NCBI GenBank assembly: GCA_002498985.1
Contig: DAJO01000001.1
Location: 2,921 to 11,342, forward strand
Length of the DNA: 8,422 bases
Source: Euryarchaeota archaeon UBA257
GTDB taxonomy: Archaea > Thermoplasmatota > Poseidoniia > Poseidoniales > Thalassarchaeaceae
Direction of reading: 5' to 3'
In this document: positions 1 to 5,883 of the stretch, piece after piece
Numbering within the stretch: the stretch's first letter is position 1
How the letters are laid out: each line of letters starts with the position of its first letter
The notes under the pieces: generated by a model
The model's database searches: none
What the model saw: only the letters and a program-made list of their open reading frames with translations
What the model was told of the DNA's origin: nothing
Program-made: the position numbers and the translations under genes

Positions 1-2
1 GG

Positions 3-21
3 GTTTCATTCCCATTGAAAC
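3..21. repeat. Small inverted repeat upstream of coxB
   Basis: GTTTCA (3-8) and TGAAAC (16-21) are perfect reverse complements around a 7-nt loop, ending 9 nt before the coxB start. In RNA this would be a weak 6-bp hairpin. It could be a leader hairpin, an operator half-site pair or chance. The window edge cuts off the upstream context, so no promoter for the cox operon can be assigned. Confidence 0.25.
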
Positions 22-30
22 GAGATACCC

Positions 31-786
31 ATGGCTGTGACATCACCTCTGTTTAACGTACTTTGGGACGAGTATATTCTTTGGTCATTACTCGTTGGAG
101 TTTTTACCTTCGGTTGGCTATACCATCATTCATTCGCATATAGGTCTACAGATGGAGAAAAAGCCGGTAATGTCGACGAATTGACCGTTGGTGTATTTCC
201 AAAACATAATGATAATCTGAAACTTGAAGTAGCATGGACTGTTTTACCATTTCTACTAATTATTTATTTGACTTATATCTCATGGGCGCCATTAGATCAT
301 GTTTGGGCAGCACCAGGTAGCGATGCAAGAGGAGATGAGTGTCTCGAAGGCCAATCTTCGAACAATATATTCTATGAGGATACTGGATTCGTGAACTCAG
401 AATGTTATCATGTCATTGAATTGACAGGACAACAATGGTTCTGGTCATTCGAATGTAATCCTCCAGTAAATAGCGAATATAGTCAGAGAAATTACAGCCT
501 AAGTGCTGATTTGTGCGCAGTATCTAGTCAAATGGTTGAAGGTTATGGTATGCAACCAGTAATAAATCTAAAAGCAGGAGAAACATATCTACTTGTAATG
601 GAATCTGAAGATGTGACACATGCTCCATGGTTCTTAGAATTAAGTACAAAAGAAGATGTTTTGCAAGGACAGAAAACAACAATGTGGCTTCCTATGACTG
701 AGACAGGGGAATCATTGATCCTCTGTACAGAATATTGTGGCGACTCGCATTCACTAATGGCTGCTGTTGTTTCAGTACATAGTTAG
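31..786 (+). CDS. coxB: Cytochrome c oxidase subunit II (CuA subunit)
   Basis: This subunit of the A-type heme-copper oxidase accepts electrons at the binuclear CuA centre outside the membrane and passes them to subunit I. The 251-residue protein has two N-terminal membrane helices (about 12-34 and 66-88) and then a cupredoxin domain. The aromatic electron-entry segment GQQWFWSFE is at 133-141. All CuA ligands are visible: H197, C232, E234, C236, H240 and M243. The 35-residue spacing from the first His to the first Cys matches the mitochondrial and bacterial family. Four further cysteines (104, 125, 142, 162) lie in the extracytoplasmic domain and are not CuA ligands; they may form disulfides. 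The ATG start leaves a normal short cytoplasmic N-terminus, although only a weak purine-rich stretch precedes it. It is the first visible gene of a coxB-A-C-D operon. No covalently fused cytochrome c domain is present. Confidence 0.95.
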   Translation: MAVTSPLFNVLWDEYILWSLLVGVFTFGWLYHHSFAYRSTDGEKAGNVDELTVGVFPKHNDNLKLEVAWTVLPFLLIIYLTYISWAPLDHVWAAPGSDARGDECLEGQSSNNIFYEDTGFVNSECYHVIELTGQQWFWSFECNPPVNSEYSQRNYSLSADLCAVSSQMVEGYGMQPVINLKAGETYLLVMESEDVTHAPWFLELSTKEDVLQGQKTTMWLPMTETGESLILCTEYCGDSHSLMAAVVSVHS

Positions 787-791
787 TTAAC

Positions 792-798
792 GGGGGGA
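792..798 (+). promoter_or_regulatory. Purine-rich ribosome binding site of coxA
   Basis: A run of six G followed by A lies 5 nt before the coxA ATG, in the 17-nt gap after coxB. It is an imperfect Shine-Dalgarno match but supports the ATG at 804, which also gives a clean signal peptide. Confidence 0.5.
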
Positions 799-803
799 TA
801 ATA

Positions 804-3179
804 ATGAATAAGGAAAAAATAGCTTCTAGAACTTTAGTGATTTTTGTCGTACTTCTAATGGGAATGGTAGCAGTACCGTCTGCAACTTCTTTACCAACTG
901 GAGTTGCTGGTGTTAAAGACTCAGGATGTAACTGTCACGGCGCTGTTGTCAGCGATTCAGTAGTACCAATATTAGAAGGGTTACCTGAGACTTACAACTA
1001 CTCGGAAGTCTATACTCTAACAATTGGTTTCACCGGAGGTCCTGCAGATCCATCTAATATCAATCAAGGCGGGTTTAATCTATGGGTAAGTGATGGAGAG
1101 ATTGCTCCAAGTGATGCATCAGTTCAATCATGGAACCCTAATGAAGTATCTCATACTGATGCAGGTAATGACCAAACAATGTGGTCTGTTGATTGGATTG
1201 CACCGTCAAATGATAGAAATGTAGAATTTATTCTCCATACTAATTCAGTTAATGGTAATGCTGGAAGCCCAGAAGGCGGCACTAGTGGAGACGAATGGAA
1301 TCGATTGAGTATCCAAGTTGCTTCACCTACAGTGATATTGGAACAAGCAAATCCATACACTGTATTAACAACATTAATCGTAGTTAGTTTTGTACTATTA
1401 TTGATGGTTCTTACATTCATTTTCTACCAAAATAACCCTGATTCATTTGATTGGGAAAACTTCGCACCTTGGGTCGCGGGTTGGTTAACCACAACAGACC
1501 ATAAGAGAGTTGGGACGTTATATTTCTTGGCAGGATTCTTTTTCCTAGGAATAGGAGGAATTATGGCTATTCTAATTAGAATACAGTTAATGGAGCCAGG
1601 GAATGATTTCTTAACTCAAGATCAATACAATCAATTTTTCACTTTACATGGTACTACAATGATCTTCCTTGCGGCAATGCCTCTAATCAACGGTGCTGCT
1701 AACTGGATGGTCCCGTTACAAATTGGTGCACCTGATCTTGCTTTCCCAAGGCTTAACGCTATGAGTTTCTGGCTACAACCTGTTGGAGCTATTCTGATTT
1801 TTACAGGGGTATTCTCCGGTACAGGAGCAGACACTGGTTGGACAGGATATGCACCATACATCGTTAGCGAAACTGCTCATTCAGGAACTACTATGTGGGT
1901 TGCAGGGCAAATATTACTCGTTGCATCGTCAACACTTACTGGAATAAACTTCCTAACTACAATAGCGGTAATGCGAGCTGAAGGAATGGGTTGGATGCAA
2001 ATGCCTTTGTTTACTTGGTCTATCTTAATTGCAAATCTAATGCTATTCTTATCAATTCCAGCTTTCGGAGTTGGATTAATACAAGTTTACTTAGATAGAG
2101 TGATTGGGACTGCCTTCTATGATGCTGCATCGGGAGGTGATCCTTTACTATGGAGTCACTTATTCTGGTACTTCGGACACCCCGAAGTATATGTTGTGAT
2201 TGTACCCGCTTTCGGCATTATATCAGAAGTCATTGCTACCAGTGCTAGACGTTCAGTATTCGGATACCGTTCAATGGTCTATGCAATGGCTGGAATTGGA
2301 GTAGTATCATTCATTGTGTACGGACACCACATGTTCACATCGGGAATGGACCCAACACTTAGATTCGTAACAATGCTAACTACTATGCTTGTTGCTGTCC
2401 CTACTGGGATCAAGATTTTCAACTGGTTAATGACAATGAATGGTGGGTCACTAGTCTATAGAACACACACTTTGTGGGCATTAGGATTCTTAGTTACATT
2501 CACACTAGGTGGAATTTCAGGTATGTTTTTCCCGAGTATGGCAATGGATTTGCATTTCCATGAGTCATACTTCGTGGTTGCTCACTTCCACTATGTCCTA
2601 GTTGGAGGGACTGTCTTTGGACTATTTTGTGGAGTCTATTATTGGTTCCCGAAAATGAGTGGTAAGATGCTAGATGAGAGACTGGGAGTTTTACATTTCC
2701 TAACGGCTTTCATAACTTACAATGGAGTGTTTTGGCCGATGCACAGACTAGGTGTTTGGGGTATGGCACGAAGACATCACACGTACTTCATATCAGTTGA
2801 TGAAGTAAGAGGAGTTGATGGTGAAGTCATTACTGAAGCAGTCATAGGAGCACTACCTCCAGAAGCTGCAGGTTGGAATATGTTCATTACCGTGTCAGCA
2901 ATATTATTCTTCTTCAGTAATTTTTTGTTGATAATCAACGTGATCATATCACTAATTAGAGGCAAAGACGCACCTGCTGATCCTTGGGGTGGATGGTCGT
3001 TTGAGTGGATGACAGAGTCTCCACCGCCTACACCTTCTTTTGGTAGATTTGAACATGGAGTGTGGCATGACTTACCAACACTAAAAGATGCAAATGAGCA
3101 TATTGCAAATGAACCTAGTAAACTTGGAGAATGGTTCAATAGACTCATGGTTGCAGACAAAGAGGAGGTGGAAAATTGA
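804..3179 (+). CDS. coxA: Heme-copper oxidase subunit I with N-terminal extracytoplasmic CxCH domain
   Basis: This is the catalytic subunit that reduces O2 to water at heme a3/CuB and pumps protons. At 791 residues it is about 250 longer than usual. Residues 1-29 form a signal peptide (basic start, hydrophobic core 11-24, ATS before the likely cut). Residues about 30-178 form a beta-rich domain with GCNCHG at 41-46 and a W..W.AP / NG...GD.W pattern resembling Reelin-like 'choice-of-anchor V' domains. A membrane helix (186-208) follows, then the oxidase core from about 218. Core ligands are intact: H282 and H596 (low-spin heme), H459, H508 and H509 (CuB), H594 (heme a3). Y463 sits at the cross-linking Tyr position. 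D311 and E461 mark the D channel, and T534 and K537 the K channel, which points to type A1. A cytoplasmic N-terminus, exported domain and return helix put the core in its normal orientation. The gene lies 17 nt after coxB and overlaps coxC by 4 nt. The role of the fused domain is unknown. Confidence 0.95.
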   Translation: MNKEKIASRTLVIFVVLLMGMVAVPSATSLPTGVAGVKDSGCNCHGAVVSDSVVPILEGLPETYNYSEVYTLTIGFTGGPADPSNINQGGFNLWVSDGEIAPSDASVQSWNPNEVSHTDAGNDQTMWSVDWIAPSNDRNVEFILHTNSVNGNAGSPEGGTSGDEWNRLSIQVASPTVILEQANPYTVLTTLIVVSFVLLLMVLTFIFYQNNPDSFDWENFAPWVAGWLTTTDHKRVGTLYFLAGFFFLGIGGIMAILIRIQLMEPGNDFLTQDQYNQFFTLHGTTMIFLAAMPLINGAANWMVPLQIGAPDLAFPRLNAMSFWLQPVGAILIFTGVFSGTGADTGWTGYAPYIVSETAHSGTTMWVAGQILLVASSTLTGINFLTTIAVMRAEGMGWMQMPLFTWSILIANLMLFLSIPAFGVGLIQVYLDRVIGTAFYDAASGGDPLLWSHLFWYFGHPEVYVVIVPAFGIISEVIATSARRSVFGYRSMVYAMAGIGVVSFIVYGHHMFTSGMDPTLRFVTMLTTMLVAVPTGIKIFNWLMTMNGGSLVYRTHTLWALGFLVTFTLGGISGMFFPSMAMDLHFHESYFVVAHFHYVLVGGTVFGLFCGVYYWFPKMSGKMLDERLGVLHFLTAFITYNGVFWPMHRLGVWGMARRHHTYFISVDEVRGVDGEVITEAVIGALPPEAAGWNMFITVSAILFFFSNFLLIINVIISLIRGKDAPADPWGGWSFEWMTESPPPTPSFGRFEHGVWHDLPTLKDANEHIANEPSKLGEWFNRLMVADKEEVEN
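3163..3170 (+). promoter_or_regulatory. Strong Shine-Dalgarno deciding the TTG start of coxC
   Basis: AGGAGGTG lies 5 nt before the TTG at 3176, inside the last codons of coxA. This near-consensus site supports the unusual TTG start and translational coupling at the 4-nt coxA/coxC overlap. Confidence 0.8.
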
Positions 3180-4243
3180 GCGGAGAACATGACGAACACC
3201 ATCATCCAAGTGCTTGGGGACCACATCACTGGGATCATGGAGCACCACACAATTCGTGGGCGCCATTAATGATGAGTATTGGGTTTGGAATATTCCTGTT
3301 CATGCTTGCTAGTGCTTTCAACAATGATGTGGTTGATGCAAGCTACATACCGTTAGTGATGGTCGGTTTACTAGTAGTTCTGTTTGGATTGATTATCTGG
3401 TGGAGGCAGGATATGTCTTTCGATGGAACATATGAACCAATGTCAACAGGGACACCATTCAAGAATATTCAAATCCGTAAAGTTGGAATGTGGGTATTCT
3501 TAATGTCAGAGATGATGGTCTTTACATCATTATTCAGCACATATATCAGATATAGGACAGGTATTGAAAACTGTCAGACTGTATTCGAAAGAGGAGATTG
3601 GGTAGAACAAGGGTATACTCTAGAGACTGGTGAGGCTTTGATTTGCTTTGAGCCAGCAAGCCACCTAATCGCATCTTCATGGTGGCATATTGCACCTGGA
3701 GCAATAAACACCTTTGCCCTCATTGTATCTTCCTTCACAATTGTTCAAGCACTAAGATATGCTAGCAAGCCAGTAGGAGAAATTGATGAAAATAGAAGAA
3801 AGAAACTTGTTACGAGATATTTAGGAAGTACATGGCTTTTAGCTATAATTTTCTTGACTCTGAAGATGGTTGAATGGTTCATTGGGTTCTATGTACCTGA
3901 AATTAGTTTCCTAGGCATTCATGAACATGACATTAAATCACTTGTAGCAGAAGGATATATGATTAATGCAGACCATTATCATCATCATGATTGGGTTGAT
4001 CCAGTAACTGGTGCTACAATGCTTGCAGACATCAGTGTAGGTGCGTCCACTTTCTATGTGACAACTGGAACACACGGTGTTCACGTCTTTGGAGGAATTG
4101 TTGGATTGACCTACATGACTCTCAAAGCTTCTAGAGGCGGTTACACTCCAAAGAATGCAGTATCTATCGAATACTTCGGTCTTTACTGGCACTTTGTTGA
4201 CTTAGTTTGGGTAATAGTATTCCCATTCTTCTATCTATATTGA
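3176..4243 (+). CDS. coxC: Cytochrome c oxidase subunit III
   Basis: This integral membrane subunit stabilises the oxidase and is linked in the family to sustained proton uptake. Family signatures are GMWVFLMSE (104-112, with the conserved Glu at 112), SWWHIAPGAINTF (168-180), FYVTTGTHGVHV (293-304) and the closing YWHFVDLVW (337-345). At 355 residues it is longer than the usual ~260-280. The extra length is an N-terminal His-rich tail (eight His within 5-25), a loop at about 128-165 with a Cys pair (C133, C157), and a second loop at about 245-288 with an HYHHH cluster (267-271). The TTG start overlaps the coxA stop (TTGA) and is supported by a strong Shine-Dalgarno. The next in-frame Met is at residue 32 and would remove the tail and part of helix 1. 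Whether the His clusters bind metal is not known. Confidence 0.93.
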   Translation: MSGEHDEHHHPSAWGPHHWDHGAPHNSWAPLMMSIGFGIFLFMLASAFNNDVVDASYIPLVMVGLLVVLFGLIIWWRQDMSFDGTYEPMSTGTPFKNIQIRKVGMWVFLMSEMMVFTSLFSTYIRYRTGIENCQTVFERGDWVEQGYTLETGEALICFEPASHLIASSWWHIAPGAINTFALIVSSFTIVQALRYASKPVGEIDENRRKKLVTRYLGSTWLLAIIFLTLKMVEWFIGFYVPEISFLGIHEHDIKSLVAEGYMINADHYHHHDWVDPVTGATMLADISVGASTFYVTTGTHGVHVFGGIVGLTYMTLKASRGGYTPKNAVSIEYFGLYWHFVDLVWVIVFPFFYLY

Positions 4244-4248
4244 GGTGA
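4242..4248 (+). promoter_or_regulatory. Shine-Dalgarno of coxD, overlapping the coxC stop
   Basis: GAGGTGA begins inside the coxC TGA stop (4241-4243) and ends 5 nt before the ATG at 4254. It favours that ATG over the in-frame GTG at 4245, which lies inside the binding site itself. Confidence 0.65.
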
Positions 4249-4253
4249 AAAAA

Positions 4254-4616
4254 ATGGGCGAACACAAAACAATAATGGGTAAAGATTTGTACTGGATGAA
4301 CTTTTTTGGATTGATGATTCTAACTTTGATTGAAGTAGCGGCTGTAGGCTTAGATTTATCGCCTGAAACTACCGGTCTTAGTTACACTGAGAAAGAATTA
4401 ACCTTATTCATTTTAGTAGGGATAGGGCTTCCAAAATTTATTATGATCGCTGCAATATTTATGCATTTATGGGGAGATGAAGATTCAAAAATACTCACAT
4501 TAACTGCACTATTTCCTGCATTTTTCATTATTGTAATGATACTTTTCATCGGATTAACCCACCCAGAAGCAACCACTGGATTGCCTGAATGGTGTAGACC
4601 TGGATTTTACAATTGA
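4254..4616 (+). CDS. coxD: Cytochrome c oxidase subunit IV (prokaryotic COX4 type)
   Basis: This small membrane subunit of the oxidase complex has 120 residues and three predicted helices at about 11-35, 49-73 and 80-103. It has the COX4_pro pattern: LTLIEVAAVGL in helix 1, then a Lys followed by IAAIFMHLW (FMHLW at 69-73) at the end of helix 2. In the family this subunit helps assembly and stability rather than catalysis. The start is set at the ATG 5 nt after GAGGTGA; an in-frame GTG at 4245 would add three residues (MKK). A single Cys near the C-terminus (residue 114, WCRPG) probably lies outside the helices. It follows coxC by 10 nt and is the last operon gene. No oligo-T terminator is visible before the downstream tRNA, so transcription could read into it. 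Confidence 0.85.
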   Translation: MGEHKTIMGKDLYWMNFFGLMILTLIEVAAVGLDLSPETTGLSYTEKELTLFILVGIGLPKFIMIAAIFMHLWGDEDSKILTLTALFPAFFIIVMILFIGLTHPEATTGLPEWCRPGFYN

Positions 4617-4634
4617 TGATTGTAAAGTTCATTT

Positions 4635-4759
4635 CTAATGAGTGATTCGATAGAGCGCGGCCGAGATCGCATAGCCCGGTATTGCGGTGGATTTGAAATC
4701 CACTGTCCATTGGACGCGGGGGTTCAAATCCCTCTCTCGGCGCCACTATCACTCATTAG
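4635..4759. repeat. Perfect 12-bp inverted repeat flanking tRNA-Ser
   Basis: The left arm CTAATGAGTGAT (4635-4646) is the exact reverse complement of the right arm ATCACTCATTAG (4748-4759). In RNA the stem extends outward by a U-G and three A-U pairs (4631-4634 with 4760-4763), to about 16 bp. It encloses the tRNA with 13 nt left over on the 5' side and 2 nt after the CCA on the 3' side. The right arm is also the 3' end of the convergent kinase gene (its last codons and TGA stop). It may hold the two pre-tRNA ends together, act in both-direction termination, or be left over from a local duplication. Confidence 0.7.
4660..4745 (+). tRNA. tRNA-Ser (anticodon UGA), CCA encoded
   Basis: The acceptor stem GCCGAGA pairs fully with TCTCGGC. 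The D stem is GCA/TGC. The anticodon stem GTGGA/TCCAC encloses loop TTTGAAA with TGA at 4694-4696. The long variable arm typical of Ser has stem GTCC/GGAC and loop ATT. The T arm is GGGGG-TTCAAAT-CCCTC with one G-T pair. The discriminator is G (4742), as in archaeal tRNA-Ser, and CCA is encoded at 4743-4745. No intron is present. It reads UCA and probably other UCN codons. It starts 43 nt after coxD and ends 3 nt before the convergent kinase gene. No convincing TATA box is visible, so co-transcription with the cox operon is possible. Confidence 0.95.
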
Positions 4760-5795
4760 GAATTGATTTAGCACCGCGTACAGTAATCTGATTATCATGA
4801 TACTTCATTGACACTGGTGTAGTTAATACCGCTTCGCCGTCAACGTTGACATACATTGTTGGATTATGACTTTCTTCTGTTGGTTGTCCTTGAGAGTTTA
4901 CAGATTTAACTTCGAGAGAAGACGAAGGTTGCATACTTATTTTACCCCATTTACCAACATGTGTACCTTTCTGTAAAGGCCCCATCACCATAAGCATTTG
5001 AATTTTTGAAAGGCCGAATGCTAGTAATAAAGAGGGTTTAGAATGGACTGGAGAAGCTCCTGGAGTTACTTTGTACCCTCCTCCAAATGTTTGACATTGA
5101 GATAGACAGAAAAGTCCTGAAAATTCAATTACTTCTCCAGGATTATCATCGATTTTTATCCATCCACTCTGTTTTTTCCACCCCAAAACAGCACTAATTC
5201 CTAGAAATGTATATTTTAATTGTCCTCTAATCCACTTGAATTTACCTTCATTTTTCATTCTATTAACTACCGACGTTACTCCACTATCAACTTCTAAGAA
5301 GCTCCAGCGAACCATGTATCCTTCTTTTTCAGGTGTTCCATCTACTGAATGATGCTGTGGATCTGGAATCGAATGATGCCCAATAGCGGGTCTCCCTTCA
5401 ACTCTAACTGCACCAACTGTTCGGTCAACTCCGTTACTTAGAATATTAATCGCTTCTTTCATTCCAGGGTATTTTTTACCTCTTGGAATTGGAATACCAT
5501 GCGCCCTAGCATAGTCATTACCACTACCAATAGGAAGAATACCAAGAGGTGTCTTAGAGCCTCTCAATCCAGAGGCTACCTCATGAACAGTTCCATCGCC
5601 TCCTACTGCCACTACAAGTTCATATTCCTCGTTAACAAGATTATTGGAAATCTCAGTAGCATGCCCAGGATATTCGGTTTTATACAACGAAATCTCAAAT
5701 CCAACTTCTTCTAGTGCAGGTAAAAATGTGTCCCACTGTTTCAATGATAAACCATCTCGGGCTTTTGGATTAAGGATGCATGCAATACGTGTCAC
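4749..5795 (-). CDS. Diacylglycerol kinase family lipid kinase (YegS/DAGK_cat type)
   Basis: A probable ATP-dependent kinase of a lipid alcohol, cytoplasmic or membrane-associated, with 348 residues. The N-terminal NAD-kinase-like fold shows LNPKARDG (8-15), the nucleotide-binding GGDGTVHEV (65-73) and LPIGSGNDYAR (87-97). The C-terminal domain ends with VDGEAV..TPV (318-327), the usual closing motif. Substrates in the family include diacylglycerol, sphingoid bases and phosphatidylglycerol. Archaeal lipids are isoprenoid ethers, so the true substrate cannot be read from sequence. Residues about 133-165 form an unusual polar, His-rich stretch (GHHSIPDPQHH), and the following segment does not show the usual second-domain glycine pattern well. 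The GTG start puts LNPKA at the normal distance, with a weak CAGGT upstream. The gene converges on coxD/tRNA-Ser and diverges from ribD. Confidence 0.85.
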   Translation of the reverse strand: MTRIACILNPKARDGLSLKQWDTFLPALEEVGFEISLYKTEYPGHATEISNNLVNEEYELVVAVGGDGTVHEVASGLRGSKTPLGILPIGSGNDYARAHGIPIPRGKKYPGMKEAINILSNGVDRTVGAVRVEGRPAIGHHSIPDPQHHSVDGTPEKEGYMVRWSFLEVDSGVTSVVNRMKNEGKFKWIRGQLKYTFLGISAVLGWKKQSGWIKIDDNPGEVIEFSGLFCLSQCQTFGGGYKVTPGASPVHSKPSLLLAFGLSKIQMLMVMGPLQKGTHVGKWGKISMQPSSSLEVKSVNSQGQPTEESHNPTMYVNVDGEAVLTTPVSMKYHDNQITVRGAKSIPNE

Positions 5796-5827
5796 GTCTA
5801 CCTGAGTGAGGATTTAAGACTTGAATG

Positions 5828-5840
5828 CTCGCAAAGCGAG
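5828..5840. repeat. Palindrome in the divergent kinase/ribD spacer
   Basis: CTCGC-AAA-GCGAG is a perfect 5-bp inverted repeat with a 3-nt centre, the most GC-rich part of the 88-bp spacer (5796-5883). It lies 8 bp upstream of the ribD TATA-like box and between both genes. It could be a regulator site or chance. Confidence 0.35.
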
Positions 5841-5848
5841 GAATCTTG

Positions 5849-5854
5849 TATAAA
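5849..5854 (+). promoter_or_regulatory. Candidate archaeal TATA box for ribD
   Basis: TATAAA, followed by GAATA, lies 30-35 nt before the ribD ATG. With the usual ~25 nt to the start of transcription, the leader would be very short. Read on the other strand, the same AT-rich patch (TTTATAC), or TTAAAT at about 5812-5817, could serve the divergent kinase gene. No FMN riboswitch would fit in this spacer. Confidence 0.55.
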
Positions 5855-5883
5855 GAATACTTCGAACACCGTGAGGGAGACGT

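Noticed and set aside
924..941. Classical c-type heme site in CoxA
   Set aside because: The spacing is C-x-C-H rather than C-x-x-C-H, so a covalent c-heme cannot be claimed from sequence.
1151..1420. Minus-strand open frame of 89 codons inside coxA
   Set aside because: It is antisense to the well-supported coxA frame and shows no recognisable motif or start signal. The same applies to the frames at 1631-1861, 2777-3250, 3081-3266, 3938-4192 and 4382-4576.
4245..4253. GTG at 4245 as the coxD start
   Set aside because: It falls inside the GAGGTGA ribosome site. The ATG at 4254 is correctly spaced from that site.
4546..4752. Minus-strand open frame of 68 codons across the tRNA-Ser region
   Set aside because: It runs antisense through a complete tRNA gene and the coxD end. 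The product looks like a translated tRNA, a common false prediction.
5499..5714. Plus-strand open frame of 71 codons inside the kinase gene
   Set aside because: It lies antisense to the conserved GGDGT-containing part of the kinase and has no features of its own.
5796..5883. Possible FMN riboswitch upstream of ribD
   Set aside because: The spacer is only 88 nt, the TATA-like box leaves a leader of a few bases, and no conserved FMN-element sequence is visible.
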